From Halobacillus shinanisalinarum (GTDB lineage: Bacteria > Bacillota > Bacilli > Bacillales > Halobacillaceae): 64,000 nt of DNA. Position numbers and translations under genes: made by a program. A model generated the notes under the pieces. That model saw only the letters and a program-made list of their open reading frames with translations. It had not been told where the DNA came from and ran no database searches. The DNA lies in NCBI RefSeq assembly GCF_022919835.1, contig NZ_CP095074.1:3574001-3638000 (forward strand), given 5' to 3'. Shown piece after piece: positions 8,050 to 17,342 of the stretch (position 1 is its first letter; each line of letters begins with the position of its first letter).

Positions 8050-9371
8050 ATGAACACTAATGATAAAATGCTTAAACGTGTCGTGGGTTCAAGCTTAATT
8101 GGTGCGACTATTGAATGGTATGATTTCTTTCTGTATGGTGTTGTAGCTGGTATCGTGTTAAATGAGTTGTATTTTCCTTCAGGGGATCCTTTAGTTTCTA
8201 CACTTCTTGCCTACGTAACCTTCGCGGTTGGCTTTGTTGTTCGACCATTAGGCGGGATCATCTTTGGTCATTTTGGAGACAAAGTTGGCCGTAAAAGCAT
8301 GCTTATCATCACGTTAACAATTATGGGGTTAGTACGGCGTTAATTGCCTTCTTACCTACTTACGAACAGATAGGGATTTGGGCACCAATTTGTCTACTCA
8401 CTTTACGAATCCTTCAGGGTCTCGGTTTAGGTGGTGAATGGGGAGGAGCTATCCTCATGACCTTTGAACATGCACCACTTTCAAAGCGAGGGTTCTACGC
8501 TAGTTTGCCCCAAATCGGCTTATCCATTGGTCTTTTATTATCTTCAGGTATTGTCGGCCTGCTATCATCTCAATTGTCAAACGGGCAGTTCATGGCCTGG
8601 GGTTGGCGCATTGCCTTTGGTTTAAGTGTTGTATTAATATTTTTAGGCTTATGGATACGCTTAAAAGTGTCAGAAACCCCTGAGTTCCAAGACGTTAAAA
8701 ATAGTAAAAAAGAATCTAGTGTCCCGTTTAAAGACATGTGGCGCAAGCATACTGGAAACGTTATAGCCGGTATGGGAGCAAGGTACATTGATGGGGTTTT
8801 CTTTAATGTCATGGGTGTATTTTCGATTACTTACCTGACAAATACGATTCAAATCTCTCGTACCACTGCTTTACTGGGGGTTTCAGCTGCTGCGTTTGTT
8901 ATGTGTTTTTTCATCCCTCTATTTGGACATATTTCTGACCGTGTAGGCAGAACTCGGACCTATTATTGGGGGAGTTTAATTACTGGCTTTTCAGCTCTAC
9001 CCGCTTTTTGGTTAATGTCAACTAGCGGCGGGAACACTTTATTGATTTGGCTGTCCATCATCATACCCTTTGGCATTTTTTATGCTTCCGTCTATGGACC
9101 AGAGGCAGCCTTATTTGCAGAACTATTTGATGCAGAGGTTAGATACACAGGAATGTCGTTCGTTTATCAGTTTTCCGGTATTTTTGCGAGTGGGATGACG
9201 CCAATTATTGCTACAACTTTACTTAGTTATAACAATGGGTCCCCTCTACTACTTACGTTGTATGTTGTTTTTTCTGGTATTGTCAGTGCTCTATCAGCCA
9301 AATGGATTCATTCCCGTAGAAAGCGTTTCATGCAGATGGGTGATGAGGAAATTTCCATTAAGCATTCATAG
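8050..9371 (+). pseudogene. MHS-family (MFS) metabolite:proton symporter, frameshifted
   Basis: Two frames together encode one MHS-family transporter of about 440 residues. The first 97 codons (8050-8343) carry GSSLIGATIEWYDFFLYG, the loop motif FGHFGDKVGRKSML and the first helices. The rest, in the next frame to 9371, has IQGLGLGGEWGG-like ILQGLGLGGEWGGA, SEVRYTGMS-like AEVRYTGMSFVYQ and further helices. The frames join at the GGGG run at 8325-8328; one more G would restore GVSTALIAFLPTYEQIGIWAP and a single reading frame. It may be a real inactivation or a sequencing error. Following xsc, it would import the sulfonate substrate. It resembles the intact MHS protein at 38191-39495 throughout. 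Confidence 0.85.
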
Positions 9372-9450
9372 GATCAACAAAACCAATTGTAATCCTGACT
9401 ATTACGAGAGAATAATTGTCTTCTATTTCCATCAATTTTAAAACCATTAA

Positions 9451-9496
9451 ATAACCAGAGAACAGATATCTTACCATCTTGTTCTCTGGTTATTAT
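9451..9496 (+). terminator. Terminator after the symporter
   Basis: AACCAGAGAACA (about 9453-9464) pairs with TGTTCTCTGGTT (about 9479-9490), followed by ATTATTT. A strong long stem closes the sulfonate region. Confidence 0.8.
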
Positions 9497-10265
9497 TTGA
9501 CTAGACAGCCCTAAATAATCAGTTATTATTAAAGCCCAATAAAACTTACTGAATTGGGTTGATTATGATCACTAATCGTTAATGGATCCTAAAGAGCGAA
9601 GTAGGGAACGACTCTTGCTCTTTTCCGCGTTTGCTACTTTGATGAGGCGTGAAAAAGAACTCAATCCCTCGTAACGACGATTGAGGAGGAACCTCATCTT
9701 AATCCATTGGTGGGCACAACGAATTCACGGTGCGTAATTTAGATGGCCACTATATCACAGTCTGCACACCTTAATTGGACAGTGATTAAACAACTTGTTT
9801 ATCCAGCTTTATGGTTTAAACAACCATATTCTTTGACGCGATAATGTGGCTATCGGATGTTAAAGGAGTCACCAAATGATAAACGGCGAATTTCTTCGTT
9901 GCTCGGTTTTTCCGGTCCTCACGTAGTAAAGGCATACGCTGTGGTCATTCAAAACACTGCGACGCACAGGACGTGCTAGTGTCGACTTTGTCAAAGGGTG
10001 TGCGATCTCTGTCGACGTTTTCATTCGTTGACTTTTTGAACACACACTTATAACAATCTAAAAGCTGTTGGTTCAAAAAAGTTAACCTTCTTATTGAAGA
10101 AGAGGTTGGTCATGAAAGATGTTTGCGACTCTCTACAAGAGATAAATGGATAGAATGGCTCAATTGCTTGTTCCACTAAAGGGAGATTTTCTGGAAGTAA
10201 TTGAATACAGTGTTTATTCATCATTGAACAAGGTAACATAAGTTTAAAAAGGGAGATCTTTTAGG
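9497..10265. other. Gene-poor stretch, possible decayed sequence
   Basis: No open frame with a plausible ribosome site and recognisable product was found. The part from 9580 to 10040 is more GC-rich than the neighbouring intergenic DNA and contains short inverted bits such as GTGTCGAC and GTCGAC repeated within 70 bases (9980-10020). It may be the remains of an old gene or an intergenic repeat; I cannot name a family. Confidence 0.3.
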
Positions 10266-10457
10266 GTGAAAGTGTTAGCAGTGATATTAATATCAATCGG
10301 TTTGATCCTTGCACCTATTATTGGCTTTCTTTATCCAGATTGGAGAATTATGCAAGGAAAAGAAGAGCTTTCAGAATGGCAGCAATATGGCATTCATGCA
10401 TTAGCTATCGGGGTACTATTAATAATGTTTGTGTTTGCAAATTTACTCATTGAATGA
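10266..10457 (+). CDS. Small membrane protein of unknown function
   Basis: A GTG start preceded by AAAAGGGAGA opens a product of 63 residues. Two hydrophobic helices (about residues 3-23 and 43-61) flank a short hydrophilic link with YPDWRIMQGKEELSEWQQYG. It is not a family I recognise. It is the first of three small hydrophobic proteins in a row, which suggests a group acquired or expanded together. Confidence 0.55.
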   Translation: MKVLAVILISIGLILAPIIGFLYPDWRIMQGKEELSEWQQYGIHALAIGVLLIMFVFANLLIE

Positions 10458-10587
10458 TTTCAAGCAGATTCGCGAAGTTGAAGGTCATTACTGTCAACAT
10501 AACGTATAGCAATCTTCTGCTATATAATCGCGCGCGATTCAGGAGTAAAGGTCACGTCTTTTTTCTGCTTATCAGGGGAGGGAGATT

Positions 10588-10911
10588 ATGAGGGAACATT
10601 ATAATGAAAAGTTTATTCTAAATACAAAATTACAAAAGCTCTTTTATATAATACTTTGTCCAATTGTAGTAGCCATAACCCTTTATATTATTACCTTGTT
10701 TGAAGGTGAAGCGTTTCGGTTGGAGCTTGCGTTGCCGATCATGATTGGTGTATCGCTTCCTCAATGGATTATGATTCTGTTCTTTCCAAATTTTTATCGA
10801 CACTCAAAAAATGAGAAAAAGCTAAAGGGAAACCAATTCCTCAAAGGAACTGTATTTTATTTGATAATTTTGGTTTTAATTTTATTAATCGCCCTGTTTT
10901 TTTCTAACTAA
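10588..10911 (+). CDS. Hypothetical membrane protein
   Basis: A product of 107 residues after a clear AGGGGAGGGAG ribosome site. Three hydrophobic segments are visible, about residues 15-35, 45-67 and 86-105, with a basic loop HSKNEKKLKGN between the last two. No family was recognised. The preceding gap holds CAATCTTCTGCTAT, echoed before the next small gene. Confidence 0.6.
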   Translation: MREHYNEKFILNTKLQKLFYIILCPIVVAITLYIITLFEGEAFRLELALPIMIGVSLPQWIMILFFPNFYRHSKNEKKLKGNQFLKGTVFYLIILVLILLIALFFSN

Positions 10912-11127
10912 TTAATTTATAGTCTTTACGAATCATTTTCACCGGTCTTTTTCAATCTTAGATTATCAAAGGCTAAGCAGGTAGCGTGTGAAATCCACAA
11001 AAAGAAAGAAGAACCTGCAAATTCTGTGGAAGCGTTATTCCAAAAATAGAGCATTAACTAACATATTGAATATCAATAGTCTTCCGCTATGGAGCAGTAT
11101 TTTAGTAAGTGATGTCAGGAGTGATGA

Positions 11128-11445
11128 GTGATTAAAACTGGTAAGAAACTCTTAAAAAGGTTATTTGTAGAAGACAACAAAAAAAGTGATATAGCATCCC
11201 TTTTAACTTTTCCTTTTATGGTTTTATTTATTTATTTACCGAATTCTCTAGATTTCGAGCCTTCTATTAAGAGTGCCCTGTTGTTGATTCTTTACATATT
11301 GATTGGTTCGGGGGTCTATTTGATTATCGAGGAAGTTATTAGGAGATTGTTAGGCGATAAAAATAAAATAGTTGGAACGGGATATTCATTTGTACTTCTT
11401 TTTGCTGGCTTATTGTTTTTACTCTTATTTATTAATACATACTAA
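11128..11445 (+). CDS. Hypothetical membrane protein
   Basis: A GTG start with AGGAGTGA just upstream opens 105 residues. A basic N-terminus (KTGKKLLKRLFVEDNKKSD) precedes three hydrophobic segments at about 24-40, 48-66 and 83-103. The function is unknown. It follows the same plan as the two small membrane proteins before it. Confidence 0.58.
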   Translation: MIKTGKKLLKRLFVEDNKKSDIASLLTFPFMVLFIYLPNSLDFEPSIKSALLLILYILIGSGVYLIIEEVIRRLLGDKNKIVGTGYSFVLLFAGLLFLLLFINTY

Positions 11446-11555
11446 CATTTGCTCCATTAAAGGGTCACGTTTATCGAACCAGAGGAGGGCCTTTATTAAG
11501 TATTTTTGAAGGAAATTTATGAGGTGTTCCGTTAGTAAACGAGTCCCAATGTAAT

Positions 11556-11930
11556 GTGCTCGAATCACAATCTGGGATAGATCATTCTTATCCATGTTAT
11601 AATGAAAGGAAAGAGTTGAAGGGAAGTTCCGAATTGGAAACGTATTTCAAAGACACTTTGCTTATGAGTGTTATCGAGGCACATAAAAAAATCGTTACCG
11701 AAGGGGAAAACGTTAATCTAAAAGCAATTGGATATGAGGAAGGGACATCGATTGATCGAGTTTTAACATATAATGCATCTACAATATTGACTAGGTTAGA
11801 TTTTGAAATGGATCGAATGGGCACCTCTGAAAAAAGTAGTTTAATAAAATATTTGAATGAATTGGTGGAAGCAGGCGAATCGAATGAATCGATTGTCAAA
11901 GAAATAATTGAATATAAAATAAAGTTATGA
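11556..11930 (+). CDS. Hypothetical soluble protein
   Basis: An open frame of 124 codons with a balanced, charged composition (for example VIEAHKKIVTEGENVNLKAIGYEEG and LNELVEAGESNESIVKEIIEYKIKL), which looks like a real helical protein. The GTG start at 11556 has no good ribosome site; an internal ATG at 11664 is the other choice. It could be the 3' part of a longer gene whose start is lost. A terminator follows at 11969. No family was recognised. Confidence 0.45.
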   Translation: MLESQSGIDHSYPCYNERKELKGSSELETYFKDTLLMSVIEAHKKIVTEGENVNLKAIGYEEGTSIDRVLTYNASTILTRLDFEMDRMGTSEKSSLIKYLNELVEAGESNESIVKEIIEYKIKL

Positions 11931-11968
11931 GATTAGTCGTCAGTTGGCAGTTTAATATCTTTAGTAAT

Positions 11969-12006
11969 AGGGCGCAATCCTGAAAATTAGGATTTGTGCC
12001 CTTTCT
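11969..12006 (+). terminator. Rho-independent terminator
   Basis: GGGCGCAATCCT (11970-11981) pairs with AGGATTTGTGCCC (11989-12001) with one mismatch/G-T pair, then TTTCT. Confidence 0.75.
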
Positions 12007-12038
12007 AATGAAAAGGGCCATTAAGAGGGGATATATAG

Positions 12039-12795
12039 ATGTCAAACCATGAAAACGAGGAAATGTCTCTAACGTTTATCGTTCTGGAGATACTGTCCGA
12101 CGAGAATTAAAGCCAGGTAGTCCCAAAATTCATAAGCTATTACAGCATTTGGAAGACAAAGGTTTTAATTATGCACCAAAGTTTTTAGGTATTGATGATA
12201 AAGGAAGAGAAATATTATCCTTTAATGAAGGAGAAGCTGGTAACGATCCTTTAAAAGAATACATGTGGTCTGATGATGTTTTAAAAGATATGGCGAAGAT
12301 GCTCCGAGTGATTTTCCATTATCAGATGACTGGAAACCGATAGATAATACGCCACACAAGGTGGAGATATTATGCCATAATGACTTTGCTAGATACAATT
12401 TTATCTTTAATCATGGAAGACCAATAGGGATTATTGATTATGATGTTGCCGGGCCTGGTCCAAGACTTTGGGACATAGCTTATACTCTTTATACTTGTGT
12501 CCCCTTAAGTAGGTTGTATCTCTCTGAAACAGGTGAGAAAATTTATTATAAATCACAACAGCATGCTACCCGTATAAAACAAAGAGTTAGATTGTTTTTT
12601 GAATCTTACGGTGAGGGAATAGAAGAAGAATATTTGGAGATGGTATTGCTCCGATTAGAAGGGTTATGTCAAACAATTACAAGAAAAGCCAGTGAAGGTG
12701 ACATTGCTTTTCAAAAAATGATAGATGAAGAGCATCTTGAACATTATCAAAACGATATTAAATTTATTCGTGAACATGGGAAAGAGTGGACTTAA
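12039..12795 (+). pseudogene. Aminoglycoside-phosphotransferase-family kinase, decayed
   Basis: Three frames are needed to read one kinase-like protein. The ATG at 12039 gives MSNHENEE, the next frame gives GNVSNVYRSGDTVRRELKPGSP and on to KDMAKMLR, and a third gives DFPLSDDWKPIDNTPHKVEILCHNDFARYNFIFNHGRP with the Brenner-type HNDFARYN catalytic loop and the metal aspartate in GIIDYDVAGPGP. Small in-frame pieces are missing at both joints, for example where a LYHDA-like segment is expected after LR. This is true decay rather than a single miscalled base. The ribosome site AAGAGGGG is intact. The family phosphorylates small molecules; substrate unknown. Confidence 0.75.
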
Positions 12796-13003
12796 GGATA
12801 GGTTTTTTATTTAACGGGTGGCTTTCTTCAATTGAGTCTTTGAAACGTCTTCCGTAGGGCGAAAGAGTTGAATAAAGGGCTTCTAAAACAATCCGTTTTA
12901 CTGATTTTATAAGTCTATAGAGCAGGATTGTGGAACAATTTTGAAACTGCTCATAGGGAAGAACGTCAATTTTTATTAAACTAAGATGGAGGAAAAAATA
13001 CAT

Positions 13004-13621
13004 ATGGATAGTATTATTTTTGACCTAGATGGCACCATTTGGGATTCTATAGACACGGTCCTCAATGCGTGGAACAGTACAATAAAGGAAAATGATCAAA
13101 TAAAGAGGGAATTAACAAGGAAAGACCTTGAAGGGACAATGGGGTTACAGATGAATGATATAAGTAGAAAACTGTTTCCATATTTAGATGATGATACTCG
13201 GAAACAATTAATAAAAGAGTGCTGCAATGTAGAAAATGAATATTTGGAAAAACAAGGTGGTGTTCTTTATAAAAACGTGGAGAATGTTCTGAAGGAGCTT
13301 TCACAGAAATATAAACTATACATCGTTAGCAATTGTCAATCGGGCTACATTGAAGCTTTTTATAAGTATCATAACCTTGAAAGATATTTTTTAGATTTTG
13401 AAAATCCAGGGAGAACCGGACTTTCAAAAGGAGAAAATATTAACTTAATTATCGAAAGGAATAACCTATCCAAACCGTTTTATGTTGGGGACACGGAAGG
13501 TGATTTAAAAGCAGCTAGATATGCTGGAATTCCATTTGTATATGCAAAATACGGATTTGGACAAGTAAGTGAATATGATGATGTTCTTGAGAAGTTTGAT
13601 GATCTTGCGAAAATATTCTAG
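13004..13621 (+). CDS. HAD superfamily hydrolase, subfamily IA (phosphatase)
   Basis: Product of about 205 residues with all HAD motifs: FDLDGTIWDS (nucleophile Asp near residue 7), VSNCQSG (motif II Ser), the motif III lysine in GLSKGEN and the metal aspartates in YVGDTEGDLKAA. A helical cap lies between motifs I and II, as in phosphoglycolate or beta-phosphoglucomutase-type enzymes. The ATG at 13004 is preferred because GGAGGAAA lies nine bases before it; an ATG at 12986 lies upstream of that site and would add six residues. It stands alone and ends at a strong terminator. The substrate cannot be told from sequence. Confidence 0.83.
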   Translation: MDSIIFDLDGTIWDSIDTVLNAWNSTIKENDQIKRELTRKDLEGTMGLQMNDISRKLFPYLDDDTRKQLIKECCNVENEYLEKQGGVLYKNVENVLKELSQKYKLYIVSNCQSGYIEAFYKYHNLERYFLDFENPGRTGLSKGENINLIIERNNLSKPFYVGDTEGDLKAARYAGIPFVYAKYGFGQVSEYDDVLEKFDDLAKIF

Positions 13622-13680
13622 ATAGTTCGTATAACCATAGCTTATAACATGTTTAAGCGGTCGGGGCTTTCATAAAAACA

Positions 13681-13722
13681 AAAAATAGGAAATTCCTCAA
13701 TTGTGGAATTTCCTATTTTTTG
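13681..13722. terminator. Bidirectional terminator
   Basis: AAAAATAGGAAATTCC (13681-13696) pairs perfectly with GGAATTTCCTATTTTT (13704-13719). A and T tracts flank it on both sides, so it can serve the HAD gene and the facing alaT gene. Confidence 0.85.
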
Positions 13723-13822
13723 TTTCTAATGTAAAGTCTAGGGGTTTGGCTGACTGCGATTCCTATTCAATCTAATCATGAAATCTCTTTATAACTGTAG
13801 AGGTGAGAAAGTCAGGCACCTC

Positions 13823-14989
13823 TTACATTCGTTTTTGCACAAATCGTTTCATACGATTCAAAGCTTCATCAAGTTGTTTAAGTGATGTCGCGTAGGAGCA
13901 GCGGATGTATCCCTCGCCATTTGCTCCGAATACAGAGCCGGGTACGACAGCAACTTGTTCTTCTTGCAACAACTGCTCTGCAAATTCAGCTGAGGTTAAT
14001 CCGGTTGCTTTAATGGATGGGAATGCATAAAACGCTCCGCCCGGATTTGGACATTGCAACCCAATTTCATTCAAGCTACTCACTATAAAATTCCTTCTCT
14101 GTTTATAGCTTTCAAACATGGACTCGACACTCTGCCTTCCGTTTTTCATGGCCTCTAGGGCAGCGTGCTGTGCCATCGTAGGGGCACACATCATCGTGTA
14201 CTGATGAATTTTCACCATGGCGGCAATTATTTCAGTTGGTCCTGCTGCATAACCGAGTCGCCAGCCCGTCATGGCAAATGCCTTTGAGAATCCACTAATT
14301 AAAATTGTTCGCTCCTTCATTTTAGGAACAGTGGGAAAACTTGTGTAAGCATCGTCATACGTTAGCTCGGCATAGATCTCATCAGACAAAACGAGTAGGT
14401 TATGCTTTTCAATCACTATCGCCAGTTGCTCTAATTCTTCTTGCAATAAAAGGGTTCCAGTTGGATTATTTGGATTACATAGTATGATCGCTTTTGTTTT
14501 TGATGTGATGGCCTCTTCAATTTGTTCAGGTTTTAGTTTAAACTCATCTTCTGCTTCCGTTTGAACTGTTACAGGTATTCCTCCAGCCAGCCTGACTGTT
14601 GGCACGTAAGCAACAAAGCTCGGTTCTACAACTATAACTTCATCTCCTGGATCGATAACCGCCCGCAGAGCAAGATCAATCGCCTGACTTGCTCCAACGG
14701 AAACAATCAACTGGTCACTTGGGTCATACGTCAAGTGATAACTTCCACTTAGATATTTACTAATTTCCTGACGTAGCTCCATCATACCCGCATTTTCAGT
14801 ATAGGAGGTGTATCCCTGTTCAAGGGAATGAAAGCTTTGTTCGATAACATTCCACGGCGTTACGAAATCAGGCTCGCCTACTCCGAGGGAAATGACATCT
14901 TCCATCTGGGCCGCTAAATCAAAAAAACGTCGAATGCCCGAAGGTTTTAAATCCGCTACCTGCTTGGATATGTAAGAGATTTGGCTCAT
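13823..14989 (-). CDS. alaT: Class I aminotransferase, AlaT-like (alanine transaminase)
   Basis: PLP enzyme of 388 residues, fold type I. Motifs include SLGVGEPDFVTPWNV near residue 35, SVGASQAIDLALRAV, the CNPNNPTGT segment near 172, DEIYAELTYDD, the PLP lysine in SGFSKAFAMTGWRLGYAAGP near 235 and RCSYATS near the end. These fit B. subtilis AlaT (YugH) closely; the PatA-type aminotransferases are relatives. It overlaps the upstream alaR gene by four bases (ATGA), a translationally coupled pair. Expected reaction is pyruvate plus glutamate to alanine, giving 2-oxoglutarate. Confidence 0.8.
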   Translation of the reverse strand: MSQISYISKQVADLKPSGIRRFFDLAAQMEDVISLGVGEPDFVTPWNVIEQSFHSLEQGYTSYTENAGMMELRQEISKYLSGSYHLTYDPSDQLIVSVGASQAIDLALRAVIDPGDEVIVVEPSFVAYVPTVRLAGGIPVTVQTEAEDEFKLKPEQIEEAITSKTKAIILCNPNNPTGTLLLQEELEQLAIVIEKHNLLVLSDEIYAELTYDDAYTSFPTVPKMKERTILISGFSKAFAMTGWRLGYAAGPTEIIAAMVKIHQYTMMCAPTMAQHAALEAMKNGRQSVESMFESYKQRRNFIVSSLNEIGLQCPNPGGAFYAFPSIKATGLTSAEFAEQLLQEEQVAVVPGSVFGANGEGYIRCSYATSLKQLDEALNRMKRFVQKRM

Positions 14990-15492
14990 GGTGATACCAC
15001 AATTCTTTTATCACCTTCGTCTGCATCCTGTAATATGATGCCATCATGCTTATATTTTTTCAAAACAAAATGGGTCGTTGTAGATAGTACGGAATCCAGC
15101 GCAGACAATTTTTCAGAAATGAAATGTCCAATTTCCATCATCGTTTTTCCTTTCACTGAAACGGACAAATCATAAGTGCCAGACATTAAATAAACGGCTT
15201 TAACTTCTGGAAAACGATAAATACGCTCAGCCACTTTATCAAAACCGACATCACGAGCGGGGGTCACTTTTACATCCACCATAGCCGTAACCTCTTCCTC
15301 ATTCAAAACCTTTGCCCAGTCAATGAGCGTGGAATAGCCAAGAATGACTTTCTTCTTCTCAAGCTTATCAATCAGTTCCCGGGTTTCATCAATACTTTTC
15401 CCCATTAACTTCGCAATTTTTTCTACTTCCAAATTAGCGTTATTCTCAATTAATTTTAACAATTCTACTTCGACTTCTTCCATTTTAAACAC
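14986..15492 (-). CDS. alaR: Lrp/AsnC family regulator, AlaR-like
   Basis: Protein of 168 residues: an N-terminal helix-turn-helix (LLKLIENNANLEVEKIAKLMGKSIDETRELIDKLE), then the RAM ligand domain from about 70 (VTAMVDVKVTPARDVGFDKVAERI, VKAVYLMSGTYDLSVSV). Lrp proteins form octamers that sense an amino acid. Coupling to the alanine aminotransferase makes AlaR the natural name, since B. subtilis alaR-alaT have the same order. An AAGTGGGTG stretch precedes the ATG. It probably activates the pair and itself in response to alanine or a related amino acid. Confidence 0.8.
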   Translation of the reverse strand: MFKMEEVEVELLKLIENNANLEVEKIAKLMGKSIDETRELIDKLEKKKVILGYSTLIDWAKVLNEEEVTAMVDVKVTPARDVGFDKVAERIYRFPEVKAVYLMSGTYDLSVSVKGKTMMEIGHFISEKLSALDSVLSTTTHFVLKKYKHDGIILQDADEGDKRIVVSP

Positions 15493-15751
15493 CCACTTTT
15501 TAATTATACATATGATTCATTCTATCAAGTTTCGTGAAAGAACTAAAACCCTGTTGCTAAAGAAGAAAAAGATTTAATAATAAGAAAGGCTTCGGGCAGG
15601 ATTGTTGAGGACTTTAAGTGGAAATTAAAGGTATTTAATAGAGGATTAGCGAAGTTAATTAGTTGAGCGTATTCCTTAGGAAGGGTGTTTAATTGTGAGG
15701 AAAATAAAGACAATCTATATAACAACACGATTTTAAGTGGATGTAAAATAT

Positions 15752-15955
15752 ATGGTCGATAAAAGAAAAAACATCTCAAAAAGAGATAAAAGAAAGGATA
15801 TAGCTCGCTTTATTTACATCTTAGCTGTAATAGTAGCTAGCCCATTTTTAAGAGACAAGTTTAGTATTATTGGAGCATTAGTAATTGCACTTGGAGCATA
15901 CTTTTTCCTTATATACATAGTTGATTTATTTACTAAAGATGGTGGGAACAGTTAA
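15752..15955 (+). CDS. Small membrane protein
   Basis: About 67 residues: a strongly basic start (VDKRKNISKRDKRKDIARF) followed by two hydrophobic helices (IYILAVIVASPFL and IIGALVIALGAYFFLIYIV). Topology rules put the N-terminus inside the cell. The ATG at 15752 or the one at 15737 could start it; neither has a strong ribosome site. Family not recognised. Confidence 0.45.
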   Translation: MVDKRKNISKRDKRKDIARFIYILAVIVASPFLRDKFSIIGALVIALGAYFFLIYIVDLFTKDGGNS

Positions 15956-16003
15956 GACCAAAAAACATGGTATAAAATCTGAGCAGTAGGAGTGTTTACA
16001 CGA

Positions 16004-16156
16004 GAAAACTAGATTAAAGCATGTTAGAGCTAACGTTAAAGACCTTGGAAAAGCCGTGGAGTGGTACAAAAATATTTTAGGATTCAATGTAGAGCAACAT
16101 GGCCACCTGAAAAACCGAATGATGTGCAATTGCATTAGAAATTGAGAACATAACAT
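16004..16156 (+). pseudogene. N-terminal remnant of a VOC (glyoxalase/dioxygenase fold) protein
   Basis: The frame reads LKHVRANVKDLGKAVEWYKNILGFNVE, a classic first beta-alpha-beta unit of the vicinal oxygen chelate family with its metal His in KHVR. After that the frame shifts; another frame continues TWPPEKPNDVQ, as in intact relatives, then ends. Only about 50 codons remain and no start codon is in place. It lies directly before the DHFR-like gene. Confidence 0.6.
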
Positions 16157-16176
16157 GAATAATGGAGGTCTGACAA

Positions 16177-16737
16177 ATGGGGGATGTTCGAACGAAGTTA
16201 GTATTTTATGGAGCAGTAAGTGTAGATGGCTACATTGCACGAGATAATCATTCATTGGATTGGTTATTGGGGACTGAAGGAGAAGAAGAAATTGGTTATG
16301 AGGATTTCTACGCTACCATTGACATTGTTTTGATGGGCAGAAAAACCTATGATCAAATCTTGAATCATGCACCTGGTGAATTTCCTTATAAGGGGAAGCA
16401 ATGCTATGTTTTTTCTCGTACATCAACAGGATCAAATGACTTAGTGGATTTCATCAATGAGAATATTGTGGAGTTTACGAAATCATTGAAAAAACATCCT
16501 GGGAAACGGATTTGGGTCGTTGGAGGTGGAGAAGTGTTATATCCACTTCTTCAAGAGAAACTCATAGACGAATTTATTATTCAAATTGCTCCTTCAATCA
16601 TTGGGCGTGGAATTCCGTTGTTTATTCCAGGAGAACAGGAAAACCAGCTGAAACTTCTCAATGTAAAGCGAAACAAACAATTGGCCGAATTACATTACGA
16701 GTTAAATACCATTTGTAGGAACTCCAGTATGGAATAA
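16177..16737 (+). CDS. Dihydrofolate reductase family protein (RibD C-terminal type)
   Basis: Protein of 186 residues with the DHFR/RibD reductase fold: LVFYGAVSVDGYIARDNHSLDWL at the start, VLMGRKTYDQI near 60, the nucleotide-binding IWVVGGGEVLYPLLQE near 112 and a C-terminal ELHYEL strand. It is related to B. subtilis YyaP and YwjB, NADPH-dependent reductases of unknown substrate. A TGGAGG ribosome site precedes the ATG. It stands alone, not in a riboflavin or folate operon, so a metabolic role cannot be assigned. Confidence 0.82.
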   Translation: MGDVRTKLVFYGAVSVDGYIARDNHSLDWLLGTEGEEEIGYEDFYATIDIVLMGRKTYDQILNHAPGEFPYKGKQCYVFSRTSTGSNDLVDFINENIVEFTKSLKKHPGKRIWVVGGGEVLYPLLQEKLIDEFIIQIAPSIIGRGIPLFIPGEQENQLKLLNVKRNKQLAELHYELNTICRNSSME

Positions 16738-16771
16738 ATCGAAAAGAATTCGTTTTCCATTCTTTAATTGT

Positions 16772-16899
16772 TTATGGGAGGATGATGAGGTGTGAATTTT
16801 TCCCTTTATATAACTTAAACATAGATAATAAGTAGAGCAAAGATATTCCTTCACCTATATTTCCGTTTAAGACTGCGCCTACAGCTGCAATTTCAATTC
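16772..16899 (-). pseudogene. Unrecognised ORF tail
   Basis: The minus strand carries an open stretch reading EIEIAAVGAVLNGNIGEGI, then SLLYLLSMFKLYKGK and a stop. Composition looks protein-like and a related frame continues upstream (NKVHYIISKVAITE) out of phase, which suggests a decayed gene. Family unknown. Confidence 0.25.
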
Positions 16900-17342
16900 G
16901 GTAATAGCCACTTTACTAATAATATAATGAACCTTATTCTGACCAACTGTTCGATGACTTGGGACGAAGCCAATGGAGTCATGCGGCTTTCAGACGATGA
17001 AAGTAAATGTCTTTGTCTGTGCAAAACATCCTGGTGACAGGATTTGCGGCGTTAGCTGTTGCGAGATTGTCAAACAAAAAATAATCACCCTAGCTTCTGG
17101 TAAGCATTTAGGATGATTATTCCAAAAACTCTAATGTGAGCCGCTCCCTTGAAGGGCTATTATTAGGCTGAATGGTGATGGGAGCGCCGTTCAGACTTAT
17201 GACTATATCTTAATTTTTGATGATATAAAACGGTTGATCTCCAGGAGGAAGGATGATTCGGAAAATGAATCAAAGCTGTCTTGCATACATTGGTTAATGA
17301 CAGAGTTTTAAGATGTCAAAATAACTAAGTAGGGGGCTGCTT
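16900..17342. other. Intergenic stretch with one hairpin
   Basis: No gene recognised. AATAATCACCCTA (about 17090-17102) and TAGGATGATTATT (about 17110-17122) form an imperfect terminator-like hairpin, pairing as ATAATCA/TGATTAT at the base. The rest shows no feature I can name. Confidence 0.35.

Noticed and set aside
10048..10239. Minus-strand open frame of 63 codons
   Set aside because: No ribosome site and no protein-like pattern; lies in a region without other coding signs.
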